A program made the position numbers and the translations under genes. DNA of 8,571 nt. Source: CAG-791 sp003447895 (GTDB lineage Bacteria > Bacillota > Clostridia > Lachnospirales > Lachnospiraceae). Positions 1 to 6,445 of the stretch are shown here, one piece after another (within the stretch, counting starts at the first letter, position 1; each line of letters begins with the position of its first letter). The stretch is from positions 1-8,571 of the forward strand of contig CAMOMX010000090.1 in NCBI GenBank assembly GCA_946620035.1. The letters are read 5' to 3'. The notes beneath the pieces are model-generated. The model saw only the letters and a program-made list of their open reading frames with translations. It made no database searches and was not told the DNA's origin.

Positions 1-2262
1 GTTTCCGCCGCCTTCATTTTCCTCTTTTTCTTTTTGCGCCTCGGCAGCTTTGGCAGCTTCTTCCTCCGCTTTCTTTCTGGCAGCCTCCTCCGCCGCCTTC
101 TTCGCGGCCTCCTCGGCTTCTTTCCTCTTTCTCTCGGCTTCTTTGTCCGAATCGCCGGAGTCGTGCCAGTCGTCATCGTCGTCCTCATCCTGGTCCTTGA
201 GCGCGCGTTTTTCCTTCGCGCGGTCATAGTCCTTGAACTCGACAGGCTCCAGGTCTTCATGAATAATATTCATAAAGTTCTTCCAGATCCTGCCCGGCCA
301 CGCGGCACCCTGCAGGTTTCTCACACTCTCGGGGGTGTCACAGCCGACCCAAACGGCAGTCGTGTAATAGTGCGTAAAGCCGCAGAACCATCCGTCCTTG
401 GCTTCATCGGTCGTTCCGGTCTTTCCTGCTGACGGCATTCCGTTGTTAAGTCTGAGCCCGCGGCCGGTTCCCCAGCCCTCTTCCATGACTCCCTGAAGAA
501 CACTCACCATCTCTCTGGCCGCGTTCTGGTCATAGACCTTCGTGCTTCTTGCGTCATAGGTATAGATCACTTTTCCGGTGTAATCGACGATTTCCTTAAT
601 GCAGGACGGATTTCGGAATTTGCCGTCGTTCTGCAGTGTGCAGTATCCCGAGGCCATCTCGACCGGCTCTACGCCGTATGTAAATCCGCCCAGCGATGTG
701 GCGAGCGTATTGTCCGCGTCGACGATCCTGGAATAGTGCATGGCCTTCAGCTTGGAGAGGCCGTACTTGGGTGTGATGTCCTCATAAATCTGCCAGGCCA
801 CCGTGTTGATCGATCTCTGGACAGCTTCACTAAGTTCAATGCTGCCCATATGCGACCGGTCGAAGTTTTCCGGGCCGTCCTCGATCTCCTCGTCCTCTAC
901 GATGGTTCCGGGATAATATCCCCTCTCGAAGCAGGGCGCGTACACGACCAGCGGCTTGATCGAGCTTCCGGGCTGCCTGTGGCTCTGGAATGCGCGGTTC
1001 AGCGTAAGGCCCGCGTCAATATCCTGAGACCTTCCGCCGACCATGGCAACAACCTGTCCGGTGCTGTTGTCAATACAAACAGCCGCTCCCTGCATCTTGT
1101 ACTTTCCGTCGTCCGCCGTATCGGTAAACTCCTCGAGTTCATCGTCCACACAGGTCTGCAGCTCCTCCTGCATGTCCATATCAAAGGTTGTATAGATCTT
1201 GTAACCGCCTTTGTAGAGCTTGGCGAGGCAGGAGTCGTAGAGTTCGTTGTATATTTTCTCATACGCCGCGCGCTCTTCGTCACTGGCAAAGTCATAGCGG
1301 AATGTGAAGTCGGGGTCCTCGATCTGCATGAGGACTTCCGTCGCGCACTTATAAGTATAAGAGAGAACATAAGTATTCTCATTGAGGGCCGATCGGGTAT
1401 TTCCGGAGAGATCCAGCACGATCTCTTCCTTGACCGCCTTGTCGCAGTCCGACTGCGAGATCACACCGTCCTCGAGCATGTTCTTTAAAATGAGATCCCT
1501 TCTCTCGACCGTGTGCTCGGGATAGACCAGGGGATCATAGTAGGTGGGACTGTTGGGAATCGCGCACAGATACGCCACCTGGGAGAGACTCAGCTGATCC
1601 GGCGTCTTGTTAAAGTATCCCTCGCAGGCCGACGCCACGCCGTAATAACCGTTCATGAAGTACACATTATTTAAGTAGAACTCCATGATCTGGTCCTTGG
1701 AGAACTTCTTCTCCAGATCCCATGCGATGAAGATCTCTTCCACTTTGCGCTCCCATGTGCGCCCGTTGTTCAAAAAGATCCCTCTCGCGAGCTGCATCGT
1801 GATCGTACTTCCGCCCTGCGTGATCTCCCGATGCGTGATCGCCGAGATCGCGGCCCTCATGATCGCCTTGTAGTCCACGCCATGATGCTTTTTAAAATTC
1901 TTGTCCTCGATACTGATCATCGCCTGTTTGAACAGTTCGGGGATCTGATCGCTCTCAAGGTAATTGGAGTCCTTTTCGGGCAGCGTCTCCGTGATCAGAT
2001 TCTGGTCAGCGTCATAGATCTCACCCGTCTGTGACGGGACAAAAGTCTCTTTCGTGCATTCACTGACCAGGCTGTCCGCTTCGTCCTTCATGGCCTTTAC
2101 CCTGCCGTAATATCCGCCAAAGTAAAAGACCCCCAGTACTGCAAGGATTCCCACAAGAAACAGGATCAGCAATGCTTTCAAAAAGACAAGAAAAGGATTT
2201 CTTCTCTTTTTGGGACTTCTTGCTCTTTTCCTCTTACTGCTCTTACGCACCTGCTCCGCCAT
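1..2262 (-). CDS. Class A penicillin-binding protein (glycosyltransferase/transpeptidase), C-terminus cut by window edge
   Basis: Bifunctional wall synthase: it polymerises lipid II into glycan strands and cross-links the stem peptides on the outer face of the membrane. 754 residues are visible with no stop. A basic cytoplasmic N-terminus (about 1-22, rich in K/R) is followed by one membrane anchor (about 23-48). The GT51 domain carries EDKNFKKHHG with the catalytic Glu near residue 119, and QGGSTITMQLAR from residue 149. The transpeptidase domain has the nucleophile motif SSIK (Ser433, Lys436), SIN (484-486) and KTG (614-616), so both activities look intact. From about 690 the protein becomes very acidic (a run of Asp before Trp699) and then a Glu/Ala/Lys/Arg-rich, probably helical tail with EGGGN at the edge. 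Start ATG is preceded by GGAGGAAG at good spacing. PBP1A-type identity is firm; the exact paralogue is not. Confidence 0.96.
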   Translation of the reverse strand, partial: MAEQVRKSSKRKRARSPKKRRNPFLVFLKALLILFLVGILAVLGVFYFGGYYGRVKAMKDEADSLVSECTKETFVPSQTGEIYDADQNLITETLPEKDSNYLESDQIPELFKQAMISIEDKNFKKHHGVDYKAIMRAAISAITHREITQGGSTITMQLARGIFLNNGRTWERKVEEIFIAWDLEKKFSKDQIMEFYLNNVYFMNGYYGVASACEGYFNKTPDQLSLSQVAYLCAIPNSPTYYDPLVYPEHTVERRDLILKNMLEDGVISQSDCDKAVKEEIVLDLSGNTRSALNENTYVLSYTYKCATEVLMQIEDPDFTFRYDFASDEERAAYEKIYNELYDSCLAKLYKGGYKIYTTFDMDMQEELQTCVDDELEEFTDTADDGKYKMQGAAVCIDNSTGQVVAMVGGRSQDIDAGLTLNRAFQSHRQPGSSIKPLVVYAPCFERGYYPGTIVEDEEIEDGPENFDRSHMGSIELSEAVQRSINTVAWQIYEDITPKYGLSKLKAMHYSRIVDADNTLATSLGGFTYGVEPVEMASGYCTLQNDGKFRNPSCIKEIVDYTGKVIYTYDARSTKVYDQNAAREMVSVLQGVMEEGWGTGRGLRLNNGMPSAGKTGTTDEAKDGWFCGFTHYYTTAVWVGCDTPESVRNLQGAAWPGRIWKNFMNIIHEDLEPVEFKDYDRAKEKRALKDQDEDDDDDWHDSGDSDKEAERKRKEAEEAAKKAAEEAARKKAEEEAAKAAEAQKEKEENEGGGN

Positions 2263-2304
2263 CACTTCCTCCGATATATTTCATTATTCAGATCCATTGG
2301 AGTA

Positions 2305-2333
2305 ATACTATCATTATTGCCAGAATATGCCAA
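2305..2333 (-). promoter_or_regulatory. Candidate sigma-A promoter for the PBP gene
   Basis: On the minus strand TTGGCA (2333-2328) and TAGTAT (2310-2305) are separated by 17 bases, and the start would fall some 35 bases upstream of the PBP ATG. The -35 matches the consensus at 5 of 6 positions and the -10 at 4 of 6. No convincing terminator is visible between the malQ stop and this site, so read-through from malQ is also possible. Confidence 0.45.
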
Positions 2334-2366
2334 TATCATGGTCAATGAAGAAACGGCAAAACGCGA

Positions 2367-3923
2367 TTATTTCTTGTTTTCACCGTCGTTTTTGTCCTCT
2401 TTGGCAGGAATTCTTCCGTAAAGCTTCGCGAGCTTGTAGATACTGCCGCTCAGTTCGCGGGAGAGGAAATGGGGCTGCAGCCTCCACTTCCAGTTTTCGC
2501 CGAGTGTGCCGGGGTGGTTGATCCTCGCTTCCTTCCCTTTTACAAGGTAATCCTGAAGGGGGATGATGCACAGGTCCGCCACGGATCTGTATGCTTCCCG
2601 GATCATATCCCAGACAAATGTGCCGTAGTCCGTATTCTCCGAATGGATATATCTTCTGGCGAGGTCCCTGTCGTGGTCGCTGATCTCCTCGATCCAGGCG
2701 CGTGTGGTCGTATTGTCATGTGTCCCTGTATAGACGACACAGTTCTGAATGTGATTATAAGGAAGATAATAGCTGTACTCGGTCCAGTCAAAGGCATACT
2801 GGAGGACCTTCATTCCGGGATAGCCCGCGTCTTTGAGAAGCTTCTCTGTCACAGGCGTCAGTGTTCCCAGGTCTTCCGCGATGATCGGCACATCGCCCAG
2901 GTGCTCCTTCAGCTTTTTGAAGAAGTCCATGCCGGGGCCCTTCATGATCTTTCCGTTTTCAGCTGTCTCCTCGCCGTAGGGAACGGCGTAGTACTCGGCA
3001 AAGCCGTTGAAGTGGTCTATGCGAAGGACGTCATAGAACTCCATATTTCTCGCGATCCTGTTGATCCACCACTTATAATCGGACTTCTTGAGCGCCTTCC
3101 AGTCATAGAGGGGATTGCCCCAGAGCTGTCCGGTCTTCGAAAAAGCATCCGGCGCGCAGCCCGCGACATCGATCGGATTGCCCTCCTTGTCAAACCGGAA
3201 GATCTCCTTGTGGGCCCAGGCCGCCGCGCTGTCCATCGCCACATAGAAGGGGATATCGCCGATGATGCGGATTCCCTTTTCGGCCGCGTATTTGTGAAGC
3301 TTGTCCCAATGTCTCTCGAATTCGTACTGCTGGAAGAAATAAAAGCCCATCTCGTCAGCGAGTTCTCTCTCTGCCGCGCGAATGGCCTCCGGCTCTCTCA
3401 TCTTCAGGCCTTCCTCCCAGGTCTGCCAGCTCTTTCCCTGTTCCCTCTGCTTGATCGACATAAACAGCGCATAATCCCGAAGCCAGTACTCCTCCTTTTT
3501 GAGGAAAGCCTTGTACTCCTTCGCCTGCTCCGATGCGCCGTTTCGGATCTTTCCTTCAATGCTGTCCTTGAATCTCTCATACGCCTTTCTGAGAAGCGGA
3601 TAGCGGTTCTCATACAGAGCGCCGTAGTCAACGGACTCCCGATCCGACCCAAACCACACGGATTCACACTCCTGCCAGGTGAGAAGTCCGTCTCCGATCA
3701 GCTGTTCAAGATCTATAAAATAGGGATTTCCCGCGAAGGAGGAAACAGACTGGTAAGGGCTGTCTCCGAATCCCGTCTGGCAAAAAGGAAGCACCTGCCA
3801 CATACTCTGGCCGGACTCCTTCAGAAAATCGATAAACGCATAGGCCTCCCGATCGAAACATCCGATTCCGAAGCGTGAAGGAAGTGAGAATACAGGCATG
3901 AGAATACCGCACTGTCTTTTCAT
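2367..3923 (-). CDS. malQ: 4-alpha-glucanotransferase (amylomaltase, GH77)
   Basis: Transfers alpha-1,4-glucan segments between maltodextrins and releases glucose; a cytoplasmic enzyme of maltose/glycogen use. The 518-residue length is normal for the compact bacterial amylomaltase. The sequence begins MKRQCGILMPVFSLPSRFGI, typical of the family. Further family blocks are SPYQS..SFAGNPYFIDLE (55-73), GDIPFYVAMDSA (222-233) and GQLWGNPLYDW (265-275). The catalytic nucleophile is Asp303 in LRIDHFNGF, the acid/base Glu350 in IIAEDLG, and the third carboxylate Asp403 in GTHDN. The usual Arg of RIDHFRGF is Asn306 here, a position that varies in the family. The start ATG follows AAAGGA at about 10 bases. 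The gene has its own promoter and hairpin leader (4041-3963) and lies upstream of the PBP gene, with no partner maltose genes in view. Confidence 0.97.
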   Translation of the reverse strand: MKRQCGILMPVFSLPSRFGIGCFDREAYAFIDFLKESGQSMWQVLPFCQTGFGDSPYQSVSSFAGNPYFIDLEQLIGDGLLTWQECESVWFGSDRESVDYGALYENRYPLLRKAYERFKDSIEGKIRNGASEQAKEYKAFLKKEEYWLRDYALFMSIKQREQGKSWQTWEEGLKMREPEAIRAAERELADEMGFYFFQQYEFERHWDKLHKYAAEKGIRIIGDIPFYVAMDSAAAWAHKEIFRFDKEGNPIDVAGCAPDAFSKTGQLWGNPLYDWKALKKSDYKWWINRIARNMEFYDVLRIDHFNGFAEYYAVPYGEETAENGKIMKGPGMDFFKKLKEHLGDVPIIAEDLGTLTPVTEKLLKDAGYPGMKVLQYAFDWTEYSYYLPYNHIQNCVVYTGTHDNTTTRAWIEEISDHDRDLARRYIHSENTDYGTFVWDMIREAYRSVADLCIIPLQDYLVKGKEARINHPGTLGENWKWRLQPHFLSRELSGSIYKLAKLYGRIPAKEDKNDGENKK

Positions 3924-3962
3924 AATTAGAATTCCTTTCCCAAATAGTATTGTGAAAACACC

Positions 3963-3996
3963 ATAAAAAAGACTGTGAAATGTGGTTCACAGTCTT
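3963..3996 (-). terminator. Hairpin with T-run between the hydrolase gene and malQ (terminator or attenuator)
   Basis: On the minus strand AAGACTGTGAA (3996-3986) and TTCACAGTCTT (3979-3969) form a perfect 11-bp stem around a 6-base loop, and the stem runs into six consecutive T. This is the classic intrinsic-terminator form. It lies downstream of the hydrolase stop but also downstream of a strong promoter facing malQ, so it would be transcribed as part of the malQ leader, starting about 10 bases after the predicted start point. Confidence 0.8.
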
Positions 3997-4012
3997 GTGG
4001 TTTCACACTAGA

Positions 4013-4041
4013 AGTATACTTGCTGGGTCACGATTCGTCAA
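4013..4041 (-). promoter_or_regulatory. Sigma-A type promoter reading into malQ
   Basis: The minus strand shows TTGACG (4041-4036), a 17-base spacer and TATACT (4018-4013), each 5 of 6 to consensus; the best promoter match in the window. It starts 18 bases after the hydrolase stop codon. Transcription would begin near 4006, leaving a leader of about 80 bases before the malQ ATG at 3923, with the hairpin at its 5' end. Confidence 0.75.
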
Positions 4042-4058
4042 CCGGACGCCGCCTCCGG

Positions 4059-4829
4059 TCATTCAAAGTTTTCCGCCATCATCCGGCTGTGATCAAGGAT
4101 AAAGGGGATATAGTACTCAAGCTGATACTTCCACCAGTTCCAGTCATGACTTACGTCGTCTCCCCAGTAATCCGTGACCGCATTGATCCTCTTTTTGTGA
4201 AGAGTCTTCTCCAGATTCTTCAGGGTCCTGAAGCACTCATCCTCCCAGGGTCCCCTGCCGCAGCAAAAGATCATAAAGCAGTCGTTATACTTCCGGATCC
4301 ACGGGTGATCCTCGGGCATATTGGCCAGAAAGCACTCCACGGAATTGTCATACAGCACACTGTCCATCCAGCCGTGATAGTAATAAGAAGAATCATAGAT
4401 CCCCGACAGTGCCAAAAGACCTCTGAACAGTTCCGGCCTTCTGAAAAAGAGGATCGCCGCATGGGTTGCCCCCATATCGGTCCCCATTACGACCGGCTTC
4501 TCCGCAGTCCCGGTCTTCTCTCTCATAAAAGGGATTACTTCCTCGGAGATGAATTTGTAGTAGCTCTCCTGTCTTGCGCTTCTCCAGATGTTGATCCCGT
4601 CCGCACAGTACCAGCTCTCACTGTCCACTGTCTCAACTGTGAAAAGCTGCATCCTGCCGCTGTCAAGATAAGGCTCCAACGTTCTGATCGCGCCAAAATC
4701 CTCATAATTGCTGCACGATGCGCATTGTGTCGGAAATCCCAAAAAAGGAATTCCGGAACAGCCGTAGTGCGTGATCCCCATTCTCTTTCCGAGCCACATG
4801 CTGTCCACTGAATAGTTTGTTTTTTCCAT
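4059..4829 (-). CDS. Alpha/beta-hydrolase of the putative esterase family with Asp at the nucleophile position
   Basis: A 256-residue cytoplasmic protein (no signal peptide or membrane segment) that I assign to the esterase-D-like alpha/beta-hydrolase family. Support comes from PFLGFPTQ (28-35), QLFTVETVDSESW (61-73), FFRRPELFRGLLALSGIYD (128-146), MPEDHPWIRKY (171-181) and the C-terminal SHDWNWWKYQL (227-237), where His228 fits the catalytic His. In relatives the nucleophile elbow after the VMG strand usually reads GxSxG; here it reads GTDMGATHA with Asp118 (codon GAT) where Ser is expected. Activity as an ordinary serine esterase is therefore doubtful; an Asp-nucleophile or non-catalytic role is possible. 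Cysteines are frequent (CASC at 36-39, CC at 189-190). The ATG is preceded by GGAG at 9 bases. A small 6-bp inverted repeat (4059-4041) sits at the stop. Substrate unknown. Confidence 0.85.
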   Translation of the reverse strand: MEKTNYSVDSMWLGKRMGITHYGCSGIPFLGFPTQCASCSNYEDFGAIRTLEPYLDSGRMQLFTVETVDSESWYCADGINIWRSARQESYYKFISEEVIPFMREKTGTAEKPVVMGTDMGATHAAILFFRRPELFRGLLALSGIYDSSYYYHGWMDSVLYDNSVECFLANMPEDHPWIRKYNDCFMIFCCGRGPWEDECFRTLKNLEKTLHKKRINAVTDYWGDDVSHDWNWWKYQLEYYIPFILDHSRMMAENFE

Positions 4830-4872
4830 CTTTCGAATCTCCGCAAACTCCCCCGGTCATTTACAAGTTGAA

Positions 4873-4900
4873 GGAGGATTACCCCTAAGGATAATCCTCC
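4873..4900 (-). terminator. Stem-loop after rubrerythrin, probable weak terminator
   Basis: The minus-strand RNA would pair GGAGGAUUAUCC with GGGUAAUCCUCC around a UUAG loop: 12 pairs with a single U-G wobble. The following bases are TTCAACTTGT, a poor T-run, so termination may be inefficient. On the plus strand the wobble becomes an A/C mismatch, which fits a function in minus-strand RNA. Confidence 0.55.
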
Positions 4901-4920
4901 CACTCCGTTCTTCTTTAATG

Positions 4921-4944
4921 GGATCTGCTGCCATCAGCAGATCC
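4921..4944 (-). repeat. Perfect 10-bp inverted repeat just after the rubrerythrin stop
   Basis: GGATCTGCTG and CAGCAGATCC flank a 4-base loop, starting 8 bases after the rubrerythrin stop codon. No T-run follows. In the mRNA it would make a stable 3' stem-loop, perhaps protecting the transcript end, in tandem with the second stem-loop at 4900-4873. Confidence 0.65.
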
Positions 4945-4952
4945 GCGCCGTA

Positions 4953-5513
4953 TCAATAATTGTCGGCGCGAAGTTCAAAGTATGACTGCGGATGATCGCA
5001 GACAGGACATACGTCAGGAGCACTGGGTCCGACCACGATATGTCCGCAGTTGCCGCACTCCCAGATCCTGTCTCCGTCTCTGGAGAATACCAGGCCGCCC
5101 TCGATGTTCTCGATCAGCTTGCGATATCTCGCCTCATGCTCTTTCTCAATGGCTGCGACCATCTCGAAGAGATTGGCGATCTCCGCGAATCCCTCTTCTC
5201 TTGCAGTCTTGGCGAAGCTGGGATACATCTCCTGCCACTCATACTGCTCACCGTCAGCGGCGATCTCAAGGTTGTCCTTGGTGTCATGTACGCCTTCGAG
5301 AATCTTGTACCAGATCTTGGCGTGCTCTTTCTCGTTTGCTGCTGTCTCCTCAAAGATCTTGGCAATCTGGTTGTAGCCGTCCTTCTTCGCTTTGGAAGCA
5401 AAGTATGTGTACTTGTTTCTCGCCTGAGACTCTCCGGCGAAGGCTTCCATCAGGTTGTCGAATGTCTTTGTTCCAATCAGGTTTTTGCCCATATTTGCAT
5501 AAATATCTGCCAT
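4953..5513 (-). CDS. rbr: Rubrerythrin
   Basis: Non-haem iron peroxidase that reduces hydrogen peroxide in the cytoplasm of anaerobes, fed by rubredoxin or NADH-dependent reductases. With the ATG start it has 186 residues, a normal length. The N-terminal four-helix diiron domain carries Glu28 (AGESQARN), an ExxH at Glu61/His64 (NEKEH), glutamates 92-95 in YEWQEMYPSFAK and a second ExxH at Glu123/His126 (EKEHEARY). The C-terminal rubredoxin domain has CGNC (153-156) and CPVC (169-172) for its single iron. The order diiron then rubredoxin is the classical one. AGGAGG (5526-5521) lies 7 bases before the ATG at 5513; a GTG directly upstream would have only 4 bases and is less likely. The gene has its own promoter overlapped by a dyad, suggesting repressor control. 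Confidence 0.97.
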   Translation of the reverse strand: MADIYANMGKNLIGTKTFDNLMEAFAGESQARNKYTYFASKAKKDGYNQIAKIFEETAANEKEHAKIWYKILEGVHDTKDNLEIAADGEQYEWQEMYPSFAKTAREEGFAEIANLFEMVAAIEKEHEARYRKLIENIEGGLVFSRDGDRIWECGNCGHIVVGPSAPDVCPVCDHPQSYFELRADNY

Positions 5514-5538
5514 CACGAATCCTCCTGTGTCTATGTTA

Positions 5539-5561
5539 ACAATGTTCCTTAGTAATATTGT
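5539..5561. promoter_or_regulatory. Dyad overlapping the rubrerythrin -10 and start region (candidate operator)
   Basis: Read on the minus strand, ACAATATT and AACATTGT are near-perfect inverted arms (7 of 8) separated by ACTAAGG. The dyad covers most of the -10 and reaches the predicted start point, the usual place for a repressor. It does not match the PerR or Rex consensus as I know them. Confidence 0.35.
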
Positions 5562-5584
5562 ACCAAAAGCACATTGAAAGTAAA
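5557..5584 (-). promoter_or_regulatory. Candidate promoter for rubrerythrin
   Basis: TTTACT (5584-5579), a 16-base spacer and TACAAT (5562-5557) on the minus strand. Transcription would start near 5550, giving a leader of about 37 bases before the ATG. The -10 is good (5 of 6), the -35 moderate (4 of 6). Confidence 0.5.
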
Positions 5585-5594
5585 CACTGTTTTA

Positions 5595-5613
5595 GTAATT
5601 TTCATGAAATTAC
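5595..5613. repeat. 19-bp AT-rich palindrome upstream of the rubrerythrin promoter
   Basis: GTAATTTTCATGAAATTAC has 7-bp arms around a 5-base centre. It lies about 10 bases upstream of the proposed -35 and has no T-run after it, so it looks more like a protein-binding site than a terminator for the VanZ-like gene that ends at 5663. No regulator can be named from the sequence. Confidence 0.4.
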
Positions 5614-5662
5614 CCATTGTTTCTTTCTATAGTAAAGCATATCGCAGAGCGGATTCCGGTTT

Positions 5663-6304
5663 TCAGCTTGTCCGCCAGAGCCTGGAGAGCGTACAGCCCA
5701 GTATGGCTCCGATCATACACCCGAGCGTATTGTTGATGATGTCATCGATCTGGAAATAGCCGATACTGTAGCGCAGCTGTGCATATTCCGTCGCGCAGCT
5801 GCACAGAAATCCCACCGCCGTGCAGGCCAGAACACTGTAGCGCATCGGCTTTATCACAAAGGGAAGCAGATACCCCATGGGAATATAGAGGAGAATGTTG
5901 AGAAAGACCTCTCTCGCCGCCGTATAGCTCCCGATGTGGATATGGTCCATCGTGTTCCTTATTCCCTGCGGCAGCATCCGGAGCGTATCAAACAGCCCGT
6001 AGTCCAGATAGAAGGCATTTCTGTAATTGCCGAATGCAGGCAGCTGCTGCGCGTTGATCACTTCTCTTCCCAGGATCGTAAAGCTCAGGTTTCCCAAAAT
6101 ATAGAGAGCGAATATGATCAGCGCCGTCCCTCTCACGAGCGGCTTCTTGTGAAGCACGCACAGTACCGCGGGAAGCATGATGATCATCACAAATACCAGA
6201 ATCAGGATCGACTTGTCCTCTTCCGAAAAAAGGGAAGGGATCCTGTATTTTATCTCACTGATCAGTTCCGATATCCTGTACAACAGGTCCGAAATCTTGT
6301 CCAT
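5663..6304 (-). CDS. VanZ-like family integral membrane protein
   Basis: 213 residues with a polar N-terminus and about five hydrophobic segments (about 32-51, 59-78, 132-151, 157-172 and 190-206). The family signature is clear in the second half: FLNILLYIPMGYLLPF (134-149) and TEYAQLRYSIGYFQIDDII (172-190) followed by NNTLGCMIG (191-199), matching the conserved pattern with Asn136, Glu173, Gln176, Asp187/188 and Asn192. VanZ itself gives low-level teicoplanin resistance in vancomycin operons; the many stand-alone VanZ-like proteins have no settled role, and nothing nearby points to glycopeptide resistance. AGGAGGTG stands 8-9 bases before the ATG. A possible promoter overlaps the terminator of the upstream surface-protein gene. 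No clear terminator follows it before the rubrerythrin promoter. Confidence 0.9.
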   Translation of the reverse strand: MDKISDLLYRISELISEIKYRIPSLFSEEDKSILILVFVMIIMLPAVLCVLHKKPLVRGTALIIFALYILGNLSFTILGREVINAQQLPAFGNYRNAFYLDYGLFDTLRMLPQGIRNTMDHIHIGSYTAAREVFLNILLYIPMGYLLPFVIKPMRYSVLACTAVGFLCSCATEYAQLRYSIGYFQIDDIINNTLGCMIGAILGCTLSRLWRTS

Positions 6305-6327
6305 GACTGTGTCACCTCCTTATTAGA

Positions 6328-6357
6328 ATTGTAGTTTTACAATAAAAACGTCCACAA
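6328..6357 (-). promoter_or_regulatory. Possible promoter and dyad for the VanZ-like gene
   Basis: TTGTGG (6357-6352), 18 bases, TACAAT (6333-6328) on the minus strand. The -35 is weak and lies in the 3' arm of the upstream terminator. The -10 is half of a perfect inverted repeat, ATTGTA-N4-TACAAT (6343-6328), a plausible operator. The leader would be under 20 bases but includes the full ribosome binding site. Confidence 0.35.
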
Positions 6358-6381
6358 GTCAATCGGACTCACAGACGTTTT
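6341..6381 (-). terminator. Intrinsic terminator of the surface-protein gene
   Basis: The minus-strand RNA pairs AAAACGUCUGUGAGUC (6381-6366) with GACUUGUGGACGUUUU (6360-6345) around a CGAUU loop: 16 pairs, four of them consecutive G-U wobbles, followed by a T-rich tail (five T, A, two T). On the plus strand the four wobbles become C/A mismatches, so the element favours minus-strand transcripts. Confidence 0.8.
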
Positions 6382-6445
6382 ATTATTTTAATATATTTTT
6401 AAGAATTACGGATTTTTTCCAAACTCCGGGAAAGAGGGCACATTT

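Noticed and set aside
1..140. Microsatellite-like or CRISPR-like repeats at the left edge
   Set aside because: The pattern is simply Glu/Ala/Lys codons of the PBP tail, with no spacer-repeat structure.
736..1488. Open frame of 250 codons on the plus strand inside the PBP gene
   Set aside because: Fully covered by the transpeptidase-coding frame with intact SxxK and SxN motifs on the other strand; no family likeness.
2469..3878. Open frame of 469 codons on the plus strand, antisense to malQ
   Set aside because: It mirrors malQ, which has all GH77 catalytic motifs. The antisense product has no recognisable domain and no ribosome binding site that I can see.
3963..4013. T-box or known sugar-responsive RNA element in the malQ leader
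   Set aside because: The leader is too short for a T-box and has none of its conserved bases; the LicT-type antiterminator target is also not recognisable.
4982..5552. Overlapping open frames of about 185 codons on the plus strand across rubrerythrin
   Set aside because: Shadows of rubrerythrin, whose metal-binding motifs are complete in the minus frame.
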